Source: Methylorubrum populi
Lineage (GTDB): Bacteria > Pseudomonadota > Alphaproteobacteria > Rhizobiales > Beijerinckiaceae
Reading direction: 5' to 3'
Assembly: GCF_002355515.1 (NCBI RefSeq)
Contig: NZ_AP014809.1
Span: forward strand, 3,434,501-3,498,500
DNA length: 64,000 bases
Shown: positions 8,867 through 16,020 of the stretch, in pieces
How positions within the stretch are numbered: position 1 is the stretch's first letter
Layout: each line of letters begins with the position of its first letter
Notes under the pieces: model-generated
Told to the model about the DNA's origin: nothing
Seen by the model: only the letters and a program-made list of their open reading frames with translations
Databases searched by the model: none
Position numbers and translations under genes: made by a program

Positions 8867-9218
8867 CCTCGCCGCCCCCGCCGCCTGCGATCCGGACTGC
8901 CGACGAAGCGAGACCGGTCGAATCTATCGTCCGGCCGACAGCTAGGCCGCCGATCCCGGCGGTGACAATTTCGGAAGACCACGCAGAAACGGATGACCGC
9001 CTCGCGCTCGAGCGACGAAAAGGCTTTTCGCGTTCCGAATTACTGAGGGGTTTGGGTCGGCCCATCCGCCCGCGACCGAACAATCGGGTCTTCGAGCGAA
9101 AAGCGGTGGAAAGGCGACGTCGGAAACGCTGGCAAGAAAAAAGCGCCGTCCGAGGGACGGCGCTTGCTGCGACCGCCTCAAAGCGATCGAAAACAGGTTA
9201 AACCGATGTCGGCCCGGC
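8867..9218. other. Intergenic stretch with one terminator
   Basis: 352 bases between the DUF2865 start and the small gene at 9219. It contains the minus-strand terminator at 9136-9165. Nothing else with coding or regulatory signature was seen. Confidence 0.6.
9136..9165 (-). terminator. Rho-independent terminator of the 48-residue GSR gene
   Basis: A perfect 11-bp stem (9141-9151 with 9155-9165, 3-base loop) is followed on the minus strand by a run of T (the plus strand reads AAAAAA before the stem). It lies 54 bases past the stop at 9219, so it ends that short transcript. Confidence 0.9.
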
Positions 9219-9365
9219 TCAACGGCGGCGGGCGGATTTCACACGAACCGGAATGGGCTGCAGAACCGGCTGCGGCGCGAGCGTCGACACGAGCCGGGCG
9301 GCGGCCTCCAGGGCGGCTTTCGCCTGAGCGATACCGGGAACTAAGGGCTTTTTCTGTGCGGGCAC
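9219..9365 (-). CDS. 48-residue basic protein, putative general-stress gene
   Basis: Sequence starts (GTG) [20 protein letters not shown] and ends [12 protein letters not shown]. An alanine-rich amphipathic helix is flanked by Pro/Lys and Arg-rich tails, with no known family. Support is structural. AAGGAGG at 9374-9380 sits 8 bases before the GTG, an exact EcfG promoter lies 60-85 bases upstream, and a strong terminator follows the stop. A longer reading of the same frame to 9494 would start upstream of the promoter, so the short form is preferred. Likely cytoplasmic, possibly nucleic-acid or membrane associated because of its charge. Confidence 0.62.
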   Translation of the reverse strand: MPAQKKPLVPGIAQAKAALEAAARLVSTLAPQPVLQPIPVRVKSARRR

Positions 9366-9424
9366 GCCAGAGGCCTCCTTCACATCATCGAGTCTGGTCG
9401 TCGTCTTGCCGAGAGATGGTGACG

Positions 9425-9450
9425 AACGGCCGGATTCGCCAGTCGGTTCC
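9425..9450 (-). promoter_or_regulatory. EcfG-type promoter for the 48-residue gene
   Basis: Read on the minus strand: GGAAC (9450-9446), 17-base spacer, CGTT (9428-9425), an exact match to the alphaproteobacterial general-stress sigma factor consensus. The expected transcription start is near 9418, giving a leader of about 50 bases. Confidence 0.75.
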
Positions 9451-9512
9451 GACAGACTGCGACGCTCGCACGCGGATCGTAATAATCTCTTCACGCCACC
9501 GGGGCCGCAAAA

Positions 9513-9538
9513 GGAACTCGCGGCGAAAACTTGGCGTT
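9513..9538 (+). promoter_or_regulatory. EcfG-type promoter for the DUF1328 gene
   Basis: GGAAC (9513-9517), 17-base spacer, CGTT (9535-9538). Exact consensus, about 57 bases upstream of the ATG at 9595. It points away from the promoter at 9425-9450. Confidence 0.78.
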
Positions 9539-9594
9539 ATTGCTTCCAAGAGGCGGCGGCACGTGCCGCGCCAGTTGTTGGAAGGAAGTTCGAC

Positions 9595-9771
9595 ATGCTC
9601 GGTTGGGCTGTAACGTTCCTGGTGGTTGCCCTGGTCGCGGCCCTGCTGGGCTTCGGCGGCATCGCCGGCACGGCCATGGAGGCCGCCAAACTCGTGTTTT
9701 TCGTGGCGATCGTCCTGTTCGCCATCTCGGCCGTGATCGGCCTGATGCGCGGTCGCTCACCGACCCTGTAG
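9595..9771 (+). CDS. DUF1328 small membrane protein
   Basis: 58 residues, [22 protein letters not shown] followed by a second hydrophobic helix ([22 protein letters not shown]). Two transmembrane helices and this length define the DUF1328 (YtjA-like) family. AAGGAAG precedes the ATG. An exact EcfG promoter indicates stress induction, as reported for such genes in other alphaproteobacteria. Function is unknown; it resides in the inner membrane. Confidence 0.9.
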   Translation: MLGWAVTFLVVALVAALLGFGGIAGTAMEAAKLVFFVAIVLFAISAVIGLMRGRSPTL

Positions 9772-9785
9772 CCATCGCCTGATGA

Positions 9786-9816
9786 TCGAGCCGCCCCGGT
9801 CGCGGAGGCGGCTCGA
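9786..9816. terminator. Shared hairpin between convergent DUF1328 and nepR
   Basis: A 10-bp perfect stem (TCGAGCCGCC with GGCGGCTCGA, 11-base loop) lies in the 82 bases between the two stop codons. No long T-run is present, so it is a weak bidirectional terminator at best. Confidence 0.5.
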
Positions 9817-9853
9817 GATTCAGAAAGGCATTCAACGATCGGGCGGGGCGACA

Positions 9854-10075
9854 TCAGGAGCCAGCCGGTTCGTCCGATTTCGGTCCGTCGTCTTCGAGAC
9901 GGGCGATCAAATCGCGGAAGCGGTCTGGAATCGGCTGCTGGACGACGGAATCGTAGAGAGCTCGCAGATGGTTGCCGATGCGCCTCTGCGTCTGGTCATT
10001 CAAACCATTTTCGCCACGCAATCGAGTGGGCCGGTCCCCGGGTGGGAACGCGCCGGCCGGCTCGTCCTCGTTCAT
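9854..10075 (-). CDS. nepR: Anti-sigma factor NepR
   Basis: 73 residues. The conserved core IGNHLRALYDSVVQQPIPDRF holds the first NepR helix (H1) and the start of H2, which runs on into RDLIARLE. In the general stress response NepR holds the sigma factor EcfG inactive; phosphorylated PhyR sequesters NepR and frees EcfG. Start MNEDEPAG is chosen by size and a GGGGA stretch upstream; MWRQGDLES at 10102 is an alternative. It is transcribed divergently from phyR from an exact EcfG promoter. No ecfG gene is adjacent, unlike in many relatives. Confidence 0.93.
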   Translation of the reverse strand: MNEDEPAGAFPPGDRPTRLRGENGLNDQTQRRIGNHLRALYDSVVQQPIPDRFRDLIARLEDDGPKSDEPAGS

Positions 10076-10149
10076 GCTTTCAAGATCCCCTTGGCGCCAC
10101 ATCTGCCGCGATTGTCTTGCAGCTTGACATGAGTCATGGCTGCAGCAGC

Positions 10150-10174
10150 AACGCGGCCATGCGGCCAGGGTTCC
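10150..10174 (-). promoter_or_regulatory. EcfG-type promoter of nepR
   Basis: Minus strand: GGAAC (10174-10170), 16-base spacer, CGTT (10153-10150). Exact consensus, placing transcription start near 10143 and implying autoregulation of nepR by the sigma factor it inhibits. Confidence 0.78.
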
Positions 10175-10184
10175 GCATGGGCCA

Positions 10185-10209
10185 GGAACGGACGTCGATG
10201 CCCCGCGTT
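10185..10209 (+). promoter_or_regulatory. EcfG-type promoter of phyR
   Basis: GGAAC (10185-10189), 16-base spacer, CGTT (10206-10209). Exact consensus, about 45 bases upstream of the phyR ATG. Its -35 element is only 10 bases from the opposing -35 element of the nepR promoter. Confidence 0.82.
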
Positions 10210-10254
10210 AGGGGCGCATCGATAAACGAAGAGCGAAGAGGCTCAGGGGAACTC

Positions 10255-11058
10255 ATGTCGACAGCACAACTGGTCGTGCAGCATCTGCCGTACCTGCGCC
10301 GTTATGCGCGCGCGCTCACGGGCAGTCAGGTGGCGGGCGACGCCTATGTCGCGGCCACGCTCGAGACGCTGGTGAACGAGCCTGAAACCCTGGGTCGCAG
10401 CACGAACGTCAAGGCCGACCTCTTCCGCGTCTTCACGCGGATCTGGAACTCGCTCTCCGTCAACGGTCACAGCGATCAGGTGCAGCACGACCTGCCGGCC
10501 GAGGTTCGGCTCGGCCAGATCACCCCGCTGCCCCGGCAGGCCTTCCTGCTCTCCTGCCTCGAAGGCTTCTCCGAGGAAGATGCCGGCGTGATCCTGGATG
10601 TGGACGTGAACAAGGTGCGCGATCTTGTCGACGAGGCGGGCCGCGAACTCGCCGCCGACATGGCGACCGAGATCCTGATCATCGAGGACGAGCCGCTCAT
10701 CGCCATGGATCTCGAAGCCCTGGTGGAGGGCCTCGGCCACAACGTGATCGGCGTGGCGCGCACCCGGAGCGAGGCGGTCAAGATCGCTTCCGAGAGCAAG
10801 CGCCCCGGGCTGATCCTCGCCGACATCCAGCTCGCCGACGGCTCTTCGGGCCTGGACGCGGTCAACGACCTGCTCAAGACCTTCGAAGTGCCGGTGATCT
10901 TCATCACCGCCTATCCCGAGCGCTTCCTGACCGGCGAGCGGCCGGAGCCGGCGTTCCTCATCGCCAAACCGTTCCAGCCCGCCAACGTGTCGGCCGTTAT
11001 CAGCCAAGCGCTGTTCTTCCAGCAGAGCGCACGCCGTCGCGAGGCGCACAACGCCTGA
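10255..11058 (+). CDS. phyR: PhyR, general stress response regulator (sigma-factor mimic)
   Basis: 267 residues. The N-terminal ~130 residues mimic an ECF sigma factor (sigma2-like LVVQHLPYLRRYARALTGS, sigma4-like PLPRQAFLLSCLEGFSEEDAGVILDVDVNKV). The C-terminal half is a receiver domain (ILIIEDEPLIAMDL) with phospho-acceptor Asp190 in LILADIQLADG and Lys in IAKPFQPA. When phosphorylated by HWE/HisKA2 kinases, the protein opens and binds NepR, releasing EcfG. First described in Methylobacterium extorquens. CAGGGGA precedes the ATG. Both flanking promoters are EcfG type, a positive feedback loop. Confidence 0.98.
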   Translation: MSTAQLVVQHLPYLRRYARALTGSQVAGDAYVAATLETLVNEPETLGRSTNVKADLFRVFTRIWNSLSVNGHSDQVQHDLPAEVRLGQITPLPRQAFLLSCLEGFSEEDAGVILDVDVNKVRDLVDEAGRELAADMATEILIIEDEPLIAMDLEALVEGLGHNVIGVARTRSEAVKIASESKRPGLILADIQLADGSSGLDAVNDLLKTFEVPVIFITAYPERFLTGERPEPAFLIAKPFQPANVSAVISQALFFQQSARRREAHNA

Positions 11059-11087
11059 ACCGACGGTTCTCAGCGGAAAAGAAGAGG

Positions 11088-11119
11088 GGGCGCCGGTCGT
11101 GAAGCCGGCGCCCTTTCTC
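11088..11119 (+). terminator. phyR terminator
   Basis: GGGCGCCGG / CCGGCGCCC stem (11088-11096 with 11105-11113, 8-base loop) followed by TTTCTCTT. It lies 30 bases after the phyR stop. Confidence 0.85.
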
Positions 11120-11370
11120 TTGGATCGGGCGCATCGATAAGCTTCACGGACGGGTGTGCGACGCGTCCGATCGCTTCCCGATGCCGCCCCGGCATCCAGG
11201 AGCGGTGCGACACGCATCGAGCCCCCCCACGTCACACGTATCCGGTCTCGACGAAGGCCGAAGAATGGCAGTCGGGCATCCGGACCGACATCGCAGCCGC
11301 GTTGCTTCAAGAGCCTCGCCCGCCTGCACGAGGGCGGCGACCGGGCGCCGGACACTCTGGAGAGCGGACA

Positions 11371-11402
11371 TAAAAAACGGGCCGGACGATTGTCCGACCC
11401 GT
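11371..11402 (-). terminator. Minus-strand terminator with no clear gene
   Basis: Read on the minus strand, an 11-bp stem (one G-U pair, loop AATC) is followed by TTTTTTAT. A transcript arriving from the right (11403-11700) would end here. No convincing coding gene was found there, so a small RNA or very short gene is possible. Confidence 0.7.
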
Positions 11403-11631
11403 GAAGAGGTTCCGGCCGATGCACAAGGGGAATGCGGGGAGGACCAGGTGGCCGGGTGCTTCTTCAACGATTGTCGGGGAGCTGAGTTCCGGAAGCCACA
11501 CCGAAACGCTCATTTTCGTCCACAGGTGCTTTTTTGCCACGATCGCCGCGCCGCGTCCGCCGTCCGCGGCCCGCGAAAGAGATGACCGATCATGGTCAGA
11601 ATACTGATTTGATCCGAAGCGGGACAGTGAA

Positions 11632-11657
11632 GGAACCGGAGATCCGAAAACAGCGTT
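11632..11657 (+). promoter_or_regulatory. EcfG-type promoter of the 120-residue gene
   Basis: GGAAC (11632-11636), 17-base spacer, CGTT (11654-11657). Exact consensus, 40 bases before the ATG at 11698. Confidence 0.75.
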
Positions 11658-11697
11658 GTGATGACAACCTGTCAAGCTCCCATCGGAGATCGCAAAG

Positions 11698-12060
11698 ATG
11701 CTTCGGACCGGCCTTGTCCTCGGTGTGAGTGTTCCCGCTGCGATCATGACGCTGCTGCTGCTGCCGGTGGTCCGGCAGGAAGCCGATGCGATGGGGGCTC
11801 CGACCGCCCCGCGCGTCGCCTACGAGGCTTCCGCCACACCGCTGCCGGGCATGCGTCCCTACTCGACGGCTCTCAGCCCGATCCACGTGGCGACTGCGCC
11901 GCGCCCGTCCTCGCGCACGGAAACGGTCCCGACCCGCTCGGCCCAGGAGGAACTCCCGGCCAAGCCCCGCCGCATGACGAAGGAGGGCTGCGAGGCTCCG
12001 CTCAGCTCGCTCGTCGGACCCGAGGCGCGCCGCATGGTTCCGGGCCGCTGCATGACCTGA
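11698..12060 (+). CDS. Membrane-anchored or exported hypothetical protein under EcfG control
   Basis: 120 residues. N-terminal hydrophobic helix (LVLGVSVPAAIMTLLLLPVV), then a Pro/Ser/Arg-rich linker and a short tail with two cysteines (KEGCEAPLSSLVGPEARRMVPGRCMT). It could be a cleaved signal or an uncleaved anchor. GGAG sits 8 bases before the ATG. The family is not recognised. The exact EcfG promoter makes it a likely general-stress gene. It is convergent with the YkgJ-type gene. Confidence 0.78.
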   Translation: MLRTGLVLGVSVPAAIMTLLLLPVVRQEADAMGAPTAPRVAYEASATPLPGMRPYSTALSPIHVATAPRPSSRTETVPTRSAQEELPAKPRRMTKEGCEAPLSSLVGPEARRMVPGRCMT

Positions 12061-12082
12061 ATGGCCGTCGGCCGATGACACG

Positions 12083-12622
12083 TCAGACCGGCTGGGAGGT
12101 CTTCTCGACGTCGGCGGTCAATCCCGCCGGCCCCATCCGCTCGCGGGCGACGAGCCGATCGCCCGGCGCGAAGGTGCCGAGGGGCACGTCCCGATCGGGC
12201 AGTACGACCGTCGTCAGCGCGTTGACATGCACCAGGACGTAGCGCCGCAGCGGCAGCGAGGCCGCCGCCCAGCGCCGCAGCTGATCATGGTAGGGCGCGC
12301 GCTTCCAGGCTCCGGCCTGCCCCGGATCGACCTGCACGTTCATGAACCGCGTGACGGGGTCGAGACTCAGCACCATTTTCGAGCGATCCGGCCGCCATTC
12401 GGGCCCGATCCAGGCCTCCGTCATCCAGAGGCAGTGGAAGGCCCGGCAATGGTCGGGGCGTTCCGCATGGATGCCGCATCCGCCGCCGACGCGGACATGC
12501 CGGCACCAACGCCCCGCAGGACTCTCGACCGCAGGCACGTCATAGACCTTGCAGCAGAGCGTGCAGGGACCGCAGGCCCGACCTGGGGCGGGCGTGGCGA
12601 CGATGGTGGCCGGATCGAGCAT
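12083..12622 (-). CDS. YkgJ-family cysteine cluster protein
   Basis: 179 residues. The N-terminal CGPCTLCCKVYDV cluster, WCRHVRVGGGCGIHAERPDHCRAFHCLW and further Cys/His make the putative zinc or iron-sulfur site of the YkgJ (CxxCxxCC) family. Exact biochemical role is unknown; it is probably cytoplasmic. The frame is full length. The ATG has no strong ribosome site. Confidence 0.85.
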   Translation of the reverse strand: MLDPATIVATPAPGRACGPCTLCCKVYDVPAVESPAGRWCRHVRVGGGCGIHAERPDHCRAFHCLWMTEAWIGPEWRPDRSKMVLSLDPVTRFMNVQVDPGQAGAWKRAPYHDQLRRWAAASLPLRRYVLVHVNALTTVVLPDRDVPLGTFAPGDRLVARERMGPAGLTADVEKTSQPV

Positions 12623-12741
12623 CGCGAGCGGTCGTTGCGTCTCAAGTGAGGCGGACGGCGCCTTCCTGAGGGAGATTGCGGCCGTTAGTGTGGCGGTGCT
12701 GCCGGCGCATCCTGTCGGCGAAGTCTTCCGGCTGCCGCATC

Positions 12742-14133
12742 ATGCTGTCGAACATCGCCGCCCGCGACGTCGAGACCCTGATCCATCCCTACACCAATCT
12801 CTCGACCTTTCGGGAGACCGGCCCGCTGGTTCTGGAGCGGGGCCACGGCGTCTGGGTCTACGACACCGACGGCCGTCCCTACCTCGAAGGCATGGCCGGG
12901 CTGTGGTGCACGGCCCTCGGCTACGGCAACGAGGAATTGGTCGAGGCGGCCGCCGAGCAGATGGGAAGGCTGCCCTTCGCGCACCTGTTCTCGGGCCGCA
13001 GCCACGATCCGGCGATCGAGCTGGCCGAGACCCTTAAGGAGCTGATGCCGGTTCCGACCTCGAAGATCTTCTTCACCTCCTCGGGCTCGGAAGCCAACGA
13101 CGCTCAGGTCAAGCTCGTCTGGTACATGAACAACGCCCTCGGGCGGCCGCGCAAGAAGAAGATCATCGCCCGGAGGAAGGGCTATCACGGCGTCACGGTC
13201 GCGACCGCCTCGCTCACCGGCCTTCCCGCGAACCACGCCGACTGGGATCTGCCGATCGACGGCTTCCTGCACACGGCCTGCCCGCACCACTACCGGGGCG
13301 CGGAACCCGGCGAGAGCGAGGAGGCGTATTCGCAGCGGCTCGCGGCGGAACTCGAGGCGCAGATCCTCGCCGAGGATCCCGACACGGTGGCCGCTTTCTT
13401 CGCCGAGCCGGTGATGGGGGCGGGCGGCGCCATCGTCCCGCCCGCCGGCTACTTCCCGGCGATCCAGGCGGTGCTCGACCGGTACGACGTGCGCCTCGTC
13501 GCCGACGAGGTGATCTGCGGCTTCGGCCGCCTCGGCACATGGTTCGGCGGCGAGGCGCTCGGCATGCGTCCGCACACGCTGTCCTTCGCGAAAGCCCTGA
13601 CCTCCGGCTATCTGCCGCTCGGTGGCATCAGCATCGACGAGCCGCTCTACCGGGCGATGCTCGACGAAAGCGTCAAGCTAGGCGGCTTCGGCCACGGCAC
13701 CACCTATTCCGGCCATCCGGTCGCCTGCGCGGTCGCCAACCGCGCTCTCCACATCTACCGGCGCGACCGCATCGTAGAGCGGGCAGCCGAGCGGGCCCCG
13801 CATTTCCAGGCGGCGCTCTCGCGGCTGGCCGACCATCCGCTCGTCGGCGAGGCTCGGGGCATGGGGCTGATCGGCGGTATCGAGATCGTCGCGGACAAGG
13901 CGTCGAAACGCCAATTCGAGCCGAAGGCGGCGGTGGCGGCCTGCTGCGTCGCCTTCGCCCAGGACGAGGGGTTGATCGTGCGCTTCCTGGCCGGCGACCG
14001 CATCGCCGTCTGCCCGCCGCTGGTGATCGAGCCGGATGAGATCAACACCCTGTTCGAGCGCCTGACCCGCGCGCTCGACCGCACGGCGGCCTGGATCGCC
14101 CATGAGGGCTTACAGCCGGCGGCAGCAACCTGA
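12742..14133 (+). CDS. Class III (omega) aminotransferase, PLP-dependent
   Basis: 463 residues, fold type I. It likely moves an amino group from an omega-amino donor to pyruvate or a keto acid. PLP contacts: SSGSEANDAQVKL (phosphate cup), Tyr in RRKGYHGVTVATASL, Asp in VADEVICGFGRLG, and Schiff-base Lys284 in SFAKALTSGYLPLGG. The sequence ETGPLVLERGHGVWVYDTDGRPYLEGMAGLW is typical of beta-alanine/taurine-pyruvate type transaminases. Start MLSNIAARDVE is chosen by family length; the frame extends to 12676 without a better site. The substrate is not determinable from sequence alone. Confidence 0.93.
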   Translation: MLSNIAARDVETLIHPYTNLSTFRETGPLVLERGHGVWVYDTDGRPYLEGMAGLWCTALGYGNEELVEAAAEQMGRLPFAHLFSGRSHDPAIELAETLKELMPVPTSKIFFTSSGSEANDAQVKLVWYMNNALGRPRKKKIIARRKGYHGVTVATASLTGLPANHADWDLPIDGFLHTACPHHYRGAEPGESEEAYSQRLAAELEAQILAEDPDTVAAFFAEPVMGAGGAIVPPAGYFPAIQAVLDRYDVRLVADEVICGFGRLGTWFGGEALGMRPHTLSFAKALTSGYLPLGGISIDEPLYRAMLDESVKLGGFGHGTTYSGHPVACAVANRALHIYRRDRIVERAAERAPHFQAALSRLADHPLVGEARGMGLIGGIEIVADKASKRQFEPKAAVAACCVAFAQDEGLIVRFLAGDRIAVCPPLVIEPDEINTLFERLTRALDRTAAWIAHEGLQPAAAT

Positions 14134-14464
14134 GACGCTCGCGCCGAACGTCAGATCAAGTCGCAGGCTCTTCCGGCATAAATCTCCCGAGCGCATTGCA
14201 AGATGGTCTCCGTTGCAATGCACTATCGCGTGGCCGGAAAGCCACGGTACGCCCTGCCCGATTTATCGCCTTGCTCGAATTTCCGGCGCGCCGGAAGTCT
14301 TAAGCTTTCGTTCATGTCGGCGGACCGATCAAAGCGGACACCGCATCTTCGCAATCTTGCCATGAGGCGGGTGTGTAACGGTCGTCCTCGCTCACGAGCG
14401 AGGTGAGAGATCAGCCGCCGCGGCCGGGCACCGGCCGTCCAGACGCGCAAACAGGACAGGAACC
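14134..14464. other. Intergenic stretch
   Basis: 331 bases with no gene seen. A short hairpin (CCTCGCTCACGAGCGAGG, about 14385-14402) precedes the small gene at 14465 and may be part of its leader. Confidence 0.5.
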
Positions 14465-14680
14465 ATGTACGCCCCCAGCCGAACCCCGACCTTCGCGGCA
14501 GAGCCGGGCCACAGCGCCCCGGTGACCGTGGCCGGGGATCGCGAGAACTTCCGCCCCGTTGCCCTCCCGGCGCTGGCCGCCGCCGTCCACGTCAGCAGCA
14601 GCGCCATCAAGGCCGCGCGCGCCAAGGCGGAAGCCCGGAACGCCTTCCGCTTCGTACACGAGGACGAGCCCGTCGACTGA
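14465..14680 (+). CDS. Small hypothetical protein (71 residues)
   Basis: MYAPSRTPTFAAEPGHSAPV leads into an alanine-rich helical segment (LPALAAAVHVSSSAIKAARAKAEARNAF) and an acidic tail (HEDEPVD). No domain is recognised. An AGGA stretch precedes the ATG and codon usage looks like the neighbours. The following phosphoesterase gene begins within about 30 bases, so the two may be co-transcribed. Confidence 0.6.
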   Translation: MYAPSRTPTFAAEPGHSAPVTVAGDRENFRPVALPALAAAVHVSSSAIKAARAKAEARNAFRFVHEDEPVD

Positions 14681-14713
14681 GGCTTGAGCCGCTGCACCGC
14701 CGGCTCCGGCGGC

Positions 14714-15628
14714 ATGCTCATCCTCCCGAACCGCAGGCAGGTTCTCGGCGGACTCGGCGCTTCGGCACTGACGTTGGGCTCCGGCGGCGCCTACGCCTTC
14801 GTCGTCGAGCCGCGCTTCCGGCTCGCGCTGACGCGCTACAGCCTGACGCCGCCGGGTTGGGCCCCTGACCTCCGCCTTCGCATCGCCGTGCTCGCCGACA
14901 TCCATGTCTGCGAGCCTTACATGCCGCTCGACCGCGTCGCCGAGATCGTCGCGGCGACGAACGCGCTCAAGCCCGACCTGATCCTCCTGCTCGGCGATTA
15001 TCCGGCGGGGCGGAAGGTGACGTGGCACCGCGTGCCGCTCTCCGATTTCGCGCGTCTCGCCGAGGGTCTTCACGCGCCGCTCGGCACCTATGCCGTCCTC
15101 GGCAACCATGATTGGTGGGACGACGTCGAGGCCATGCGGGCTGGCAAGGGACCGGTCGAAATCCGACGCCTGCTCGAAGCCCGCGGCATCCCGGTTCTGG
15201 AGAACGATGCGGTGCAGCTCATCCAGAACGGCCGCCCCTTCTGGGTCGCCGGTCTCGCGGACCAGGAGCCGTTCGTTCCGATCGGCAGTCGGCGCAGCCT
15301 CGCTGACCTCCCGGCCACGCTCGCGCAGGTATCCGACGCCGCGCCCGTGATCCTGATGGCCCACGAGCCCGACATTTTCGTGAAGGTGCCCGCCCGCGTC
15401 TCGCTCACGCTGTCGGGCCACACCCATGGCGGCCAGATCCGCGTGCTGGGCTACTCGCCGGTGCTGCCCTCCCGCTACGGGCAGCGCTTCGCCTACGGCC
15501 ACGTGGTCGAGGATGGGCGCCACCTGATCATCTCCGGCGGCCTCGGCGTCAGCGGGGTGGGCGTCCGGTTCGGGGTGCCGCCGGAAATCGTGCTGATCGA
15601 GCTCGGCGGCGCGACGCCCGCCGCATGA
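14714..15628 (+). CDS. Tat-exported metallophosphoesterase
   Basis: 304 residues. Twin-arginine signal NRRQVLGGLGASALTLG at the N-terminus suggests folded export. Calcineurin-like metal motifs in order: LADIHVCEP (Asp62, His64), LLGDYP, LGNHDWWDD, MAHEPD, SGHTHGGQ. This arrangement resembles YaeI/YkuE-type phosphodiesterases acting on lipids or nucleotides at the envelope. The ATG at 14714 was preferred; a TTG at 14684 with GAGG directly upstream is an alternative start. Confidence 0.9.
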   Translation: MLILPNRRQVLGGLGASALTLGSGGAYAFVVEPRFRLALTRYSLTPPGWAPDLRLRIAVLADIHVCEPYMPLDRVAEIVAATNALKPDLILLLGDYPAGRKVTWHRVPLSDFARLAEGLHAPLGTYAVLGNHDWWDDVEAMRAGKGPVEIRRLLEARGIPVLENDAVQLIQNGRPFWVAGLADQEPFVPIGSRRSLADLPATLAQVSDAAPVILMAHEPDIFVKVPARVSLTLSGHTHGGQIRVLGYSPVLPSRYGQRFAYGHVVEDGRHLIISGGLGVSGVGVRFGVPPEIVLIELGGATPAA

Positions 15629-15631
15629 TAG

Positions 15632-15733
15632 AGCATCATCCCGAAAGGTGGTTTTCGGCTTTCGGAAAAAGATTATGCAAAAACAATAGCCTAGCGCATC
15701 GTGCCGGATCCGATATCCGGCACGATGCGCTAG
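15632..15733. repeat. Structured Rhizobiales-type intergenic repeat, copy 1
   Basis: It begins AGCATCATCCCGAAAGGTGG, continues with a second short inverted motif (CCGAAAG / CTTTCGG), and ends in a perfect 19-bp stem (15691-15709 with 15715-15733, loop CCGAT). About 100 bases, shared with copy 2 at 18319-18420. It starts right after the phosphoesterase stop and lies between it and the convergent 72-residue gene. Confidence 0.88.
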
Positions 15734-15745
15734 ACCCGCCGTCCC

Positions 15746-15964
15746 TCAACCCGTCCGCGACACCGTCGTACCGACGTGAAGAAAGCTGCGCTCACCGGTC
15801 GCCGCTTCGGCGACCTGCTGGATCGTGTCGAGAAGCTGGGCGATCGGCCGCGGCCCGGCCTGCGGCGTCAGGGCTTCCGGAACGACCCGGCGGGCAGCGG
15901 TGCGACCCGCCCGGAGCTGCGCCTCGCTGAGGACATCGAAACTACGGCCGACTCGTCGGTTCAT
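15746..15964 (-). CDS. Small hypothetical protein (72 residues)
   Basis: MNRRVGRSFDVLSEAQLRAG, then an Ala/Arg-rich helical stretch and IAQLLDTIQQVAEAATGERS. AGAGGAGAG lies just upstream of the ATG, a strong ribosome site. No family is recognised; probably cytoplasmic. The stop is 12 bases from the end of repeat copy 1, whose long stem may act as its terminator. Confidence 0.65.
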   Translation of the reverse strand: MNRRVGRSFDVLSEAQLRAGRTAARRVVPEALTPQAGPRPIAQLLDTIQQVAEAATGERSFLHVGTTVSRTG

Positions 15965-16020
15965 GGCTCTCTCCTCTGAACCCGACCGTGATGCGGCCAT
16001 GGTAAACGAGACGTTAACGG

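Larger units (their letters stand above)
11059..11697. other. Long intergenic stretch downstream of phyR
   Basis: 639 bases holding the phyR terminator, a minus-strand terminator without an assigned gene (11371-11402) and the EcfG promoter of the next gene. Minus-strand ORFs exist but read straight through the hairpin and lack good ribosome sites, so none is called. Confidence 0.6.

Noticed and set aside
8942..9181. Minus-strand ORF of 79 codons upstream of DUF2865
   Set aside because: Spans a strong terminator (9136-9165) and has no ribosome site, so it is unlikely to be translated.
14385..14402. CCTCGCTCACGAGCGAGG hairpin as terminator
   Set aside because: No T-run on either strand and it lies just upstream of a gene start rather than after one.
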